Shown here piece by piece: positions 23,883 through 31,921 of a stretch of DNA of 64,000 nt (its first letter is position 1; each line of letters opens with the position of its first letter). This DNA is from a virus. Location of the stretch: IMG/VR virus record IMGVR_UViG_3300020469_003886, positions 1 through 64,000 of that record. One strand, given 5' to 3'. The notes under the pieces were generated by a model. The model saw only the letters and a list, made by a program, of their open reading frames with translations. It had not been told where the DNA came from and searched no databases. The translations under genes were made by a program, and so were the position numbers.

Positions 23883-24683
23883 TTATTTCTTTTTTCCTGA
23901 TTTCATATTAGCACACCAGTGATACATTTTTGCACGTTCACCTGATGCTTTTTTAGCCTTTGCTCTTAAACTTGTGACTGATCCTTTGCAACTGGCGCCT
24001 GAACGTTTAACACGTCCTGGTCTGCTTTTGCCTTTTTTCTTGCCATCAGCAAAATTTTCGTTTGTTTCTGTTCCTGTATAGTATGGTGTTCTTTTCATCC
24101 ATACTTCGTATTCTCGTTTATACCATTCACCATCATCGTCTTCTGCATTGTGTACCAATTCAATTAGGTTGGTAAAATTAAGTATAGCATCTCCTGGGTT
24201 AAAATTTTTTTCTACTAATTCAAAGTCATCTTTTTTAAAACCCATATTTCCTTGCATCATACTCTGAACAAAGTTTTTTGCACCTTTTATATTATAAGCA
24301 AATGGAATGAATACGTCATCAGTTGGAGCACTGCTTTTATCTTTTTTCTCGTATCTGTATAGTTTTGTTATTCCAGAATAATCAGTAAAGGACGGATGAT
24401 CGTTTTTTATTTTAATGATATCGCTTATAGTATTGTCCAATATAGCATTAGATTCATAATAATCTCTTACAGCATCTATAATATCATACCAGCCATCTTC
24501 GCCATACTTCTTAATCATAGCCTTCTGCCATTGTGCTAGGGATTGAGTCTTTTCAGTTATACTTTCTTTTTTCTTTTTTTTGCCGGCACAGTGGGCTTTT
24601 TGTGAGAAACCTTTTGGGTTACTACAATTAATTGAGCTTTTATATTTTTTGCTCCACTTTTCTGTTAGTTCTATGTATCTCAT
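23883..24683 (-). CDS. virion/internal-head protein with terminal basic Cys modules, 266 aa
   Basis: Starts MRYIELTEKW (LxE-type head-targeting motif). Carries KSSINCSNPKGFSQKAHCAG near the N-terminus and SGASCKGSVTSLRAKAKKAS near the C-terminus, two basic cysteine modules typical of small DNA-associated proteins of marine T4-like phages. The central region is acidic and mixed. ATGA overlap with the next gene upstream. Probably packaged with DNA. Confidence 0.75.
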   Translation of the reverse strand: MRYIELTEKWSKKYKSSINCSNPKGFSQKAHCAGKKKKKESITEKTQSLAQWQKAMIKKYGEDGWYDIIDAVRDYYESNAILDNTISDIIKIKNDHPSFTDYSGITKLYRYEKKDKSSAPTDDVFIPFAYNIKGAKNFVQSMMQGNMGFKKDDFELVEKNFNPGDAILNFTNLIELVHNAEDDDGEWYKREYEVWMKRTPYYTGTETNENFADGKKKGKSRPGRVKRSGASCKGSVTSLRAKAKKASGERAKMYHWCANMKSGKKK

Positions 24684-25084
24684 TTTTTATACTTGTTGCT
24701 AACATTCTTTGCCTTGCCGCTTCTATTTGCGTTTGTGTCTTTTCTACGTTTTCTATTAACTGCTTGAGCTATTGCTTTCTTGCCACCTTTGGATCTCAAT
24801 GATGATGCTCTGGCTTTTGATAGACATTTTGGTTTGCCTTCACCTTTTTTACGATCACCACACTTACCAATTCTTTCGCCTTTGGTGTTGTAACGATCCC
24901 AGCCACCGCCGCCGGCGCCACCTTTTTTGCCTTTACCAAACCAAGCACGTAGATCTTCTTCAACATCTTGCTGTGATTCAACTTTACGACAATCAGGTAC
25001 ACGTTTGCCAAACATCATTTTAGTGCCGTGCTTTTTGTAGCCCTTCCAACAACGTGTGCCTTCTAATAACTCAATTAATCTCAT
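24680..25084 (-). CDS. basic virion/internal-head protein, 134 aa
   Basis: Starts MRLIELLEGTRCWKGYKKHG: an LLE targeting-like motif followed by the 'CWKGYKK-GTK-MFGK-V--C' module. The C-terminal half starts with DLRAWFGKGKKGGAGGGGWD and continues Lys/Arg/Cys-rich, resembling the DUF5872-type domain of marine phages and large DNA viruses (from memory). Very basic, so DNA binding in the capsid is likely. TAATG coupling to the gene upstream. Confidence 0.78.
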   Translation of the reverse strand: MRLIELLEGTRCWKGYKKHGTKMMFGKRVPDCRKVESQQDVEEDLRAWFGKGKKGGAGGGGWDRYNTKGERIGKCGDRKKGEGKPKCLSKARASSLRSKGGKKAIAQAVNRKRRKDTNANRSGKAKNVSNKYKK

Positions 25085-25425
25085 TACTTCTTACTCTTGT
25101 TGCCCCAGTTCTTTGCACCAACTTTTCTGCATCTTACCAATGCACCGCTGGCATAGGCTGAGGGCCATACTTTGTATCTTGATTTTACTTTGTGATAACA
25201 AGCATCTTGTTTTTCAGCCAATATGTCAAACTCTTCTTCAGTCATCATTTGTTGTGATTCAACAAATACTGATACCATATCGTCGCCGTTGTTGAGTCCA
25301 CCTTTTTTAACTTTTACATTTGCTTTGCCGTATTCTTTTTCGGCTTCTGCTGGAGACATACTAGTTTGTTTCCAACGCTTTTCTGCTTCTGTAATTGACT
25401 TACTTTTAAGTTCATCTATTCTCAT
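25084..25425 (-). CDS. basic virion/internal-head protein, 113 aa
   Basis: N-terminus MRIDELKSKSITEAEKRW (ITE targeting-like motif). The C-terminus has ACYHKVKSRYKVWPSAYASG followed by ALVRCRKVGAKNWGNK, a compact Cys/aromatic module widespread in marine phage and giant-virus proteins. Overlaps its neighbours by ATGA and TAATG. Likely a packaged DNA-binding protein. Confidence 0.78.
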   Translation of the reverse strand: MRIDELKSKSITEAEKRWKQTSMSPAEAEKEYGKANVKVKKGGLNNGDDMVSVFVESQQMMTEEEFDILAEKQDACYHKVKSRYKVWPSAYASGALVRCRKVGAKNWGNKSKK

Positions 25426-26066
25426 TTGCCCATCCTTATATTAATTTGATTCCAATCAATGATTGTCATCATTGCTTTAATATATTTACCCTTGGCATCT
25501 TTTGCAGGAATATAATCTGTAAAAGAGTGTTCCCACATGTCAATTGGCATTAATATATCTGTCTTGTATGATTGATTTGGTGTTGTTTTAAGTTCACCTG
25601 ACTTACTCAAGTATACCCAACCTGAACCTTGTATGGTCATTGCTGTCTTAATCATTTCATCAACAAATGAACTCATGTCTCCAAATCTGTGTTCAATTAA
25701 TTCTTTAATGGCACCATCTGGTTTTGAACCATCTGCTTTTTGTAATTGTTCCCAAAATAAATTGTGTAGCATAGCACCACCATAATTAAAATCTGGATCA
25801 CCTTCTTTGTTGTTGTATCTAGTTACATATCCGTTTGATAATATATTGTAGTGATATTCTACATTGTCTTTAGATAGCACTGGTGCTAAATCTTTTGTTT
25901 CATAAGCCAACTTTTTTAATTCTAGTTTTTGTGGTTTTGACTCGTTCATAGATAGTTTCATCCTTTCGTGATGTCTTCGTGCAAACTCTTTGCGAGGATT
26001 TGGCATTTGTATAAAATGCGGATTCTCGCCAATGCCTGCCAATTGTTTTAATCTTGCTATATCCAC
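25422..26066 (-). CDS. Fe/Mn superoxide dismutase-like virion-block protein
   Basis: 214 aa from a GTG at 26066, which lies one base after the upstream stop with GGAG 11 nt before; an upstream ATG (26108) would give a long overlap. After VDIARLKQLAGIG, a phage-type N-terminus, comes an SOD fold. Metal ligands are all present: H72 (VEYHYN), H101 (AMLHNLFW), D176 and H180 (PIDMWEHSF), plus GSGWVYL and TPNQ. An active SOD injected or packaged with DNA could protect against superoxide, or the fold may serve structurally. Confidence 0.8.
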   Translation of the reverse strand: MDIARLKQLAGIGENPHFIQMPNPRKEFARRHHERMKLSMNESKPQKLELKKLAYETKDLAPVLSKDNVEYHYNILSNGYVTRYNNKEGDPDFNYGGAMLHNLFWEQLQKADGSKPDGAIKELIEHRFGDMSSFVDEMIKTAMTIQGSGWVYLSKSGELKTTPNQSYKTDILMPIDMWEHSFTDYIPAKDAKGKYIKAMMTIIDWNQINIRMGK

Positions 26067-26067
26067 T

Positions 26068-29000
26068 TTACACACTTCTCCAATGGAAACTTGCTGTTTG
26101 TGGATCATTAGTAATTGATAATGAAGCCGCTTGTACGTGTCTTGTACCTATTTGATTTACAAACTCTTCAGGTGTTCCTGTAATACTAAATGATCGTTTA
26201 CCTGTGTCAACTGTCATAATAGTTTCTACACCGTCTGATAATTTATAACTTACAAGTTGTACATACGTAATTAAATTTCTAAATCTATTAAAATTAATTG
26301 GTCCACCTTCTGTGCCTGGCTGTATTGCATTATCAATCATTTTTTTAATATTTGTTTGTGCTTGTTTGTAAACTTCATCATAGTTTGTAACTAATGCTTG
26401 TAATACACCAACAACATATTGATTTAGTTTTTCATTATCAAATGTTGCTAATTTTTTATTTAGAGTTGCTAGATATTTTTCACTAATAGTGTATGATTTC
26501 TTTTCTAAGTCATCAACAGTTATTCCAAGATCAGCATATAATCTTTTCATGTTAGCCAATGCACCTTTACCATCTTGTATTGCTGTTCCGTTTAATCTAG
26601 CACCACTGCCTTTGGCTTGTGATCCTGACTTAACTTCTACCCCTAGTGTTTTTCCATCTGGCATAGTAACTGCAAGGTCACCTTTTACTCCACCAGTACC
26701 TGTTGATACCGGGGATCCAATTGCACTTAATAAAATTTCTGCTGGGCCTAATGCTCCGCCTGTACCTGCTTCACCTTTATAATTAATTAAATCATTAACT
26801 ACAATGTCATAAACGTCTTTGTGCTTTTTAACAAACTGATCAATTGTACCTTGTTTTGCTTTAACCATTGCTGGCATATCAACAACATTACCAGCTACAC
26901 AATCTTTAACAAAATTTATAACTTGTTGTTCAGTAAGTGCATTTTTAAAATAAACATAATTGAAAAATAAAGAAAAAAGTCCTTGTGTTAATTTTTCTTT
27001 AGCCATTTCTGCATTTGCTTGAACTTTCTTTTGTTTTGAATCGTATTTTCCGCCTGGATCAGGATCTTGATAATTTGCTACTTTTCTTGCTAGTAATTCA
27101 ATTTCTGAATTTAGCCTTTTAATATTATTTGTTGACTTTGCTTTTTCTTCTTCTTGACCTTTACCATACTGTTCTTTACCGTATGCTTTTTTCTCTTTAT
27201 CAACATTAACTTGAAGTTCTTTCAAAGTAATTATTAATTGATTTTTTAACTGTCCATCTGGTAGTGTTTCAATTTGATCTGCAATTGTTTTAAAATTTTG
27301 TAAAGTTGCACTAACCACTGCTGGTGAAATTGATTGTCCTGCAACTGCTGTGTCCATTTCAGGTTCTTCTGCTACTTGTTCTTGCCCTGTTGCCTTAGAC
27401 AGCAGTGCTTTAAGTTTTTGAATTCCTTGTTGTACTATTCCAACTGTTTCTGGATTTGCTTTTACTTTATTTTCTATATCATTAACAGTTCTTTCAATAT
27501 TTTGATTTTGCGGTGATGGTGCCTCAAGTATACCGTGCTTGATCAACAGTTGTTCTAACTGTTCTTTAACAGGCAACATGTAGTGATTTTTTCTACCTTT
27601 GGTCAAGTATGAAAGTGTACGCCAAGTTTTAAACCAATCTTCTGTGCCTGGTTTTGATGTTGCTTTCATTTTTTGCCACATTTTTGTACCAGGATGTGAT
27701 AGCAAACTCATTTCGCCGCCGTCATTTTGATATGGTACTTCTGATGCTACTTCACGTGTTGCTTTAAGCATTTTGCCAATACCTTTTTTAACTTCTTGTA
27801 AATCTATCTGTTGTTGTAGTGTTAAGTCTTTGTTTGAACCATTGATTCTAATCAATGCTTCTTGCATACGTTTTACACGTCTTAAATTCTTTGGTGCCAT
27901 AATAGGTGGTACTCCGTCTTTGGTTACTTTGAATCCAAATTTGGCTGACTGTTTTTTGATTGCATCAACTCCAACATCGTGTGTGGTGTTTATGCCCTTG
28001 ACAACTCTGCCACCATGTTCTGTTAAATTATTTTTTTCTTTGAAGTCTTTTATACTGTTTTGTACTTTTGACAATGGATCTTCATCTGCTTGATACTTAA
28101 CACCATAGCCTCCACGTTGTAACCAACCTTGAATATTTTTGCCTCTGTCATCAATCAATATATTTTGTGTGCCATCTGCCTGCACAGCATATGAATCTTT
28201 TCTACCTACCACAATAATTTCATCTGGTTGTATTCCAAGTTCTCTTTTGATCCATTTGATCTTTTGTACTTTTGAATTTTCGTGATCGCCTCTCAATGGA
28301 GATGATAATATTTTGTAACTACCAAATTCTTTCACAACCATTTGTATCAATTTGTCGGTAGTTGGAAACTTTGGTAATCTATCAAAAAAATCTGTGCCAA
28401 TCATTTTATCTAGTGTTGGGTCTGTTTTAGCAGGTGGAATATCTTTGTAATTTCCTGTAGTTACTCCTGCAAGTTTGGCATACTCGGCAAAAAAGTTTGC
28501 AAGTACTCCATCCATATCAACATAAGCAATTGGTTTGCCTTGTGGTGCTTCGTCCATATCAAATGATTTACTTTTGTGTTTTGCATAACCTCTTTTGTCT
28601 AGTGCTTTTTTATCTTTGTGTGATCCAGCCGCTCCACTTTTTCTAATGGCTTCCATATCTTTCCAATTTGGATCACGTGATTTGATATCTGGCTTCTTTG
28701 GCATTTTTGGTTTGTTTGCCATTTCTGATGTGTTATTTGATTTTTCTAAACTTTTTCTAATTATTTCAATTCTTTTTCCTGCTTCGCCTGTTCTTGATTG
28801 GATTTCATCATCTGTTTTGCCTTTTTTAATTAGTTTGATGATAAGCTCTTTTGTCATTGTTGCATAATTTTCTTGTACTTGTTCTTGAATTCCCATACCT
28901 TGTCTTACTTTTGTGTATAATTGTTGTTTTAATTTTTCGCCCCCGTCAATGGTTTGTGAAAATGTTTTAAAGTCACCTGCTTTTGCAAGTGCTCTTGCCT

Positions 29001-29448
29001 TAGATGCTGACACCCCAGATACATCAGTAGCATCTGCATCTCGTTCACCTGAGCTTACTATTGAAAATTTTTCAATGCCAAAATCTTTTAGGTATGGTCT
29101 CATTTGTGATTCAAAGTCTTGTTTTCGATCTGAACCAACCACCATAATAACTTCATTGTATTGTTTGCCTAATTCTTCAAGAGCTTCCCACGGTGTGCGA
29201 ATAGATGGGTCATCCATGATATTCATGTGTGGGAACATTGCTCTTAAAAATGTAATTTTATCTTTGTATTGTAATGGATTCTTTTTTGGGTCATTAGTTT
29301 TACCCGTGAATACATAATGGTCAGCACCACTGGCGGCGTTTTTCACTACGTCCATCAATCGTGCGTGTCCTTTGGTTGGCGGATTGAATCTGCCAAATGT
29401 AAACACTGCCTTTTCTGCGTTTGGTTCTAATAACTCATTTAAAATCAT
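26068..29448 (-). CDS. giant multidomain virion protein: nucleotidyltransferase + HAD phosphatase + PD-(D/E)XK-like
   Basis: 1126 aa from ATG 29448 (one base after the small gene's stop). Starts MILNELLEPNAE (LLE targeting-like). Residues about 12-180: adenylyl/cytidylyl-transferase (FTFGRFNPPTKGHARL, MVVGSDR, GVSASKARA). About 305-450: HAD 5'-nucleotidase-like (YVDMDGVLANFF, ILSSP, NILIDDRGKNI). About 485-650: phage-conserved basic segment. About 650-830: helical/coiled. About 895-980: PD-(D/E)XK-like nuclease core with E904, D924 and E938-V-K940. The multienzyme design and head-targeting-like start suggest a protein delivered with the DNA. Domain 5 is the least certain. Confidence 0.82.
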   Translation of the reverse strand: MILNELLEPNAEKAVFTFGRFNPPTKGHARLMDVVKNAASGADHYVFTGKTNDPKKNPLQYKDKITFLRAMFPHMNIMDDPSIRTPWEALEELGKQYNEVIMVVGSDRKQDFESQMRPYLKDFGIEKFSIVSSGERDADATDVSGVSASKARALAKAGDFKTFSQTIDGGEKLKQQLYTKVRQGMGIQEQVQENYATMTKELIIKLIKKGKTDDEIQSRTGEAGKRIEIIRKSLEKSNNTSEMANKPKMPKKPDIKSRDPNWKDMEAIRKSGAAGSHKDKKALDKRGYAKHKSKSFDMDEAPQGKPIAYVDMDGVLANFFAEYAKLAGVTTGNYKDIPPAKTDPTLDKMIGTDFFDRLPKFPTTDKLIQMVVKEFGSYKILSSPLRGDHENSKVQKIKWIKRELGIQPDEIIVVGRKDSYAVQADGTQNILIDDRGKNIQGWLQRGGYGVKYQADEDPLSKVQNSIKDFKEKNNLTEHGGRVVKGINTTHDVGVDAIKKQSAKFGFKVTKDGVPPIMAPKNLRRVKRMQEALIRINGSNKDLTLQQQIDLQEVKKGIGKMLKATREVASEVPYQNDGGEMSLLSHPGTKMWQKMKATSKPGTEDWFKTWRTLSYLTKGRKNHYMLPVKEQLEQLLIKHGILEAPSPQNQNIERTVNDIENKVKANPETVGIVQQGIQKLKALLSKATGQEQVAEEPEMDTAVAGQSISPAVVSATLQNFKTIADQIETLPDGQLKNQLIITLKELQVNVDKEKKAYGKEQYGKGQEEEKAKSTNNIKRLNSEIELLARKVANYQDPDPGGKYDSKQKKVQANAEMAKEKLTQGLFSLFFNYVYFKNALTEQQVINFVKDCVAGNVVDMPAMVKAKQGTIDQFVKKHKDVYDIVVNDLINYKGEAGTGGALGPAEILLSAIGSPVSTGTGGVKGDLAVTMPDGKTLGVEVKSGSQAKGSGARLNGTAIQDGKGALANMKRLYADLGITVDDLEKKSYTISEKYLATLNKKLATFDNEKLNQYVVGVLQALVTNYDEVYKQAQTNIKKMIDNAIQPGTEGGPINFNRFRNLITYVQLVSYKLSDGVETIMTVDTGKRSFSITGTPEEFVNQIGTRHVQAASLSITNDPQTASFHWRSV

Positions 29449-29449
29449 A

Positions 29450-29596
29450 TTATCTTCTTTTACCTTGTCCAGCATATGGTTTGTAAGAACGTCTTTTACT
29501 TTTGTTCATCGATGACATTTTCAATCTGCCGCGACCAATTGTTGTTCTTTTTGCTACATGCTCGATACTAGAGGATTGCCCCATCATCTTTGCCAT
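29450..29596 (-). CDS. small basic virion protein, 48 aa
   Basis: Begins MAKMMGQSSSIEHVAKRTTI and ends with a run of Lys/Arg and aromatic residues (MNKSKRRSYKPYAGQGKRR). The 'TTIGRGR---MNK-KRRSYK-Y-GQG' pattern recurs in small proteins of marine T4-like phages. It fits exactly between the 123-aa gene and the giant protein gene (1-nt gaps). Very basic; likely DNA-associated. Confidence 0.72.
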   Translation of the reverse strand: MAKMMGQSSSIEHVAKRTTIGRGRLKMSSMNKSKRRSYKPYAGQGKRR

Positions 29597-29597
29597 T

Positions 29598-29969
29598 TTA
29601 TGCTCCTATTTTTAAATCTACTTCGCTGTACTCATTATCGTCCATCTTTTGTAGTTCCATGTCAGCAATTGATTTGGCCGCTAAATTCCTCACAAGTCCT
29701 GGAAACTTAATTCTTGCCATCGGGCCTGCTTCTTTTTTGGCTACGTTATCAATTAAGTAACGCCATAATTTAATTGCTAGATTGTGATCGTAAACACCTT
29801 TGGCACGTTTACGCATAAGATTTTTGATGATTGGCATATACTGACGTCTATAAAGGTCACCATCATTGGTTGCTAACAGTTCTAATTCATCAGCAAGATC
29901 TTGAACTTTATCAGGGTCAGTAGAACCGTCCTGTACTTCTAGTAAATAATCTTTAAATTGTTTAGTCAT
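29598..29969 (-). CDS. small virion-block protein with LLE-type N-terminus, 123 aa
   Basis: MTKQFKDYLLEVQDG resembles T4 capsid-targeting sequences (MKTxQEF-IAEA). The helical remainder contains GPMARIKFPGLVRNLAAKSI. First gene of the internal-protein run. It has a stacked sigma70-like/late-like promoter upstream and RBS TAGGAA. Probably an internal head protein. Confidence 0.68.
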   Translation of the reverse strand: MTKQFKDYLLEVQDGSTDPDKVQDLADELELLATNDGDLYRRQYMPIIKNLMRKRAKGVYDHNLAIKLWRYLIDNVAKKEAGPMARIKFPGLVRNLAAKSIADMELQKMDDNEYSEVDLKIGA

Positions 29970-30002
29970 AACTAATTCCTAAATGTAATGTATATACATC
30001 TA

Positions 30003-30017
30003 TATTTATGCTGTCAA
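30003..30017 (-). promoter_or_regulatory. overlapping TTGACA and late-like CATAAATA
   Basis: TTGACA (30017-30012) runs into CATAAATA (30010-30003). With a 17-nt spacer the TTGACA also meets a TATACA box near 29990, so early and late readings overlap at the start of the virion-protein operon. Confidence 0.5.
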
Positions 30018-30035
30018 CAATTAAATGATATCTTA

Positions 30036-30629
30036 TTAACTCCAGGGTTTTTTATCAAGATCAACTGTGATGCCCTGTGCTTTTAACCCTTTTATTACAT
30101 TTTGTACACCAATTACCTGTCTAAATGTGTCATGTAGTGCATGGTGCTTGTCTGCTTGTGGCATTTGTGCTTGGATTCCAAAGCCAAACAGTGTTCTAGT
30201 ATCTCTTATGTCGTAATAACTCCATGGAACTCCAACTTCCATCTTACGCATAATATTGTCAACAATCATTAGATCAAAGCATGATCCGTGGCTCCAAGGA
30301 CGTTTTACACCAAATGAAAACTTACGCAACTCTTTCATTGCGTCTTGTATTGTGATCCTATCACCGTTGTCACCAAATGCTTCATCCTGTGCTTCTTTTG
30401 ATTGTGTTGACCACCAATTGATTGTTTCTTCGTTGACTTTACATCCAAGTGCTGTACATGAATCCAAATCAATTCTTCTGTACATCACTTGATGTGGTGG
30501 AAGATCTGAAACTTTAATTTTGCTGTAATCTGCATGTGGATCAAATCTAATTGCGGCCATAGTAACAATTGCCGCATCGTTAGATGTAGCCAATGTTTCT
30601 AAATCAATCATTAAATCTGTGTTTGCCAT
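30036..30629 (-). CDS. DnaQ-like 3'-5' exonuclease
   Basis: 197 aa. DEDD exonuclease signature: LMIDLETLAT (Exo I, Asp-Glu), WSHGSCFDLMIVDNIM (Exo II Asp), and HHALHDTFRQ (Exo III, His...Asp). Matches the Rv2179c-like/phage exonuclease family (about 180-200 aa). Start taken as ATG 30629, directly after a promoter with no leader; the frame extends 6 codons upstream into the -10 box. Likely DNA or RNA end-trimming. Confidence 0.85.
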   Translation of the reverse strand: MANTDLMIDLETLATSNDAAIVTMAAIRFDPHADYSKIKVSDLPPHQVMYRRIDLDSCTALGCKVNEETINWWSTQSKEAQDEAFGDNGDRITIQDAMKELRKFSFGVKRPWSHGSCFDLMIVDNIMRKMEVGVPWSYYDIRDTRTLFGFGIQAQMPQADKHHALHDTFRQVIGVQNVIKGLKAQGITVDLDKKPWS

Positions 30630-30635
30630 AGTATT

Positions 30636-30663
30636 AATATAGCACAATTTTCCAGAATGTCAA
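30636..30663 (-). promoter_or_regulatory. sigma70-like promoter with leaderless start (exonuclease)
   Basis: TTGACA (30663-30658), 16-nt spacer, TATATT (30641-30636), 6 nt, ATG 30629. The promoter begins 4 nt after the upstream stop. Confidence 0.78.
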
Positions 30664-30666
30664 GAG

Positions 30667-31278
30667 CTATTTTACGAAAGCACCAATTCTTCCATGCACG
30701 TCAGGATAATCAATATATCTATATCCTTTTGGAGGATCAATTGACTGTCCTTCCCAAACAGGAATAAATTCTACTATGTTTTGTTCAAAATCTGGATTTG
30801 GTCTAAAATGAACTTCTATAAGTTTACTACCTATAAATTCACAATTGATGTTCGGCTTATTTGCAAATTGTTCCAATACTTTTGGAAAAGGTATTTGATC
30901 ATCAGTTGCTACCCATTTATCCCATTTGGTAAATGTATCTTCGCTTTTGAATCCTTCAACACACAGCACTTGTTTGCCGTATTGATAATCAACTGACAAA
31001 TGTTTTCCTTCGAACCATTCACACCAAAAATATCCAGGATCTAAATCTATTGTGTACTGTGACAGGTACATTTTTTTTGCACCTAATCCTAAGCCCATAA
31101 CATTAACACAAGGTCGTACAATATACCATGCTGGTTCAGGAACATCTATTCCTGCTGGACCACTTTTGTATCCTAACTTTCGAGAAAGTATTAATTTATC
31201 GTAGACCCAAATTTCGTCAGCATCTGCGGTCTTCCAGTAAATGTCTTCTGGTGTGTCTTCATAAATCTTCTTGTTCAT
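30667..31278 (-). CDS. ATP-grasp-like hypothetical protein, 203 aa
   Basis: Starts MNKKIYEDTPED (ATG 31278; a longer start at 31302 is possible but overlaps more). It has YDKLILSRKLGYKSGPAG, WYIVRPCVNVMGLGLGAKKM and PGYFWCEWFEGKHLSVDY, and later NCEFIGSKLIEVHFRPNPDF. The Lys/Gly-rich loop then Glu...Glu-His-x-Arg-x-N spacing recalls ATP-grasp enzymes, and similar proteins occur in environmental phages. No defined substrate. Moderately confident as a real gene, low on fold. Confidence 0.6.
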   Translation of the reverse strand: MNKKIYEDTPEDIYWKTADADEIWVYDKLILSRKLGYKSGPAGIDVPEPAWYIVRPCVNVMGLGLGAKKMYLSQYTIDLDPGYFWCEWFEGKHLSVDYQYGKQVLCVEGFKSEDTFTKWDKWVATDDQIPFPKVLEQFANKPNINCEFIGSKLIEVHFRPNPDFEQNIVEFIPVWEGQSIDPPKGYRYIDYPDVHGRIGAFVK

Positions 31279-31909
31279 CTTTTGTTTTGTATGACCATTC
31301 ATCTGTGTGACCTACTGACCATTTAGGTGTGTTTTCGACTGTGTAGTTCTGTGAACATACTTTAAAGTCTGGCATCTTTCTATCTGGGTGTACTAAACTT
31401 TGATCTGTAAATATTACCCTGTTGTTTGGCTGTGCCGCAAACTGACCATTTTCCATTTTAATCATGTTGAATGATTTGTGTTCCGGATCATGCTCTGAAA
31501 AATTTGTGTTCAACACATTTTGATCTCTGTGACAGTTGTCAATTGTAAAAATGTATTCGCCTTTATGCATTTTTTTATCTTTGCCAAAAAATTCACAATC
31601 GCATAACAATGGTTTTTTGATCACTGTGATATCATAATCAAAACAATCCCATATCTGTAAATGATCCAATGGCAATTGATTGTCTTTGTCGTAGTCTGTT
31701 TTCCAGACGAATGCTGATAATGGCAACTTATCAAAAGAAGCACCATAGTCTGTTAGTAGTGTTTCAAAGTATAATGCTTTGCCCATTACACTTTTTACTG
31801 ATACCCATATTCCTGGTGTAAGTTCTCCATGACCTTTTTGTAGATCATATAGATACTCTTTTTTAACGTATACTTCTTGAGGTGGAAGATTGTGGACTAG
31901 GAAGCTCAT
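31259..31909 (-). CDS. hypothetical phage protein, 216 aa
   Basis: Not recognised. Soluble, aromatic-rich, with a cysteine pair (LLCDCEFFG) near residue 103 and PLDHLQIWDCFDYDITVIKK. It overlaps the ATP-grasp-like gene downstream and follows the DUF5754-like virion gene by 12 nt. Operon position suggests a virion or late function. Confidence 0.65.
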   Translation of the reverse strand: MSFLVHNLPPQEVYVKKEYLYDLQKGHGELTPGIWVSVKSVMGKALYFETLLTDYGASFDKLPLSAFVWKTDYDKDNQLPLDHLQIWDCFDYDITVIKKPLLCDCEFFGKDKKMHKGEYIFTIDNCHRDQNVLNTNFSEHDPEHKSFNMIKMENGQFAAQPNNRVIFTDQSLVHPDRKMPDFKVCSQNYTVENTPKWSVGHTDEWSYKTKDEQEDL

Positions 31910-31921
31910 CTGGTGCCTCCG

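Noticed and set aside
26068-29448. Calling the N-terminal domain a genuine NadM/NMN adenylyltransferase
   Set aside because: The GRFNPPTKGH and SASKAR motifs show the superfamily only; substrate specificity cannot be read from these motifs.
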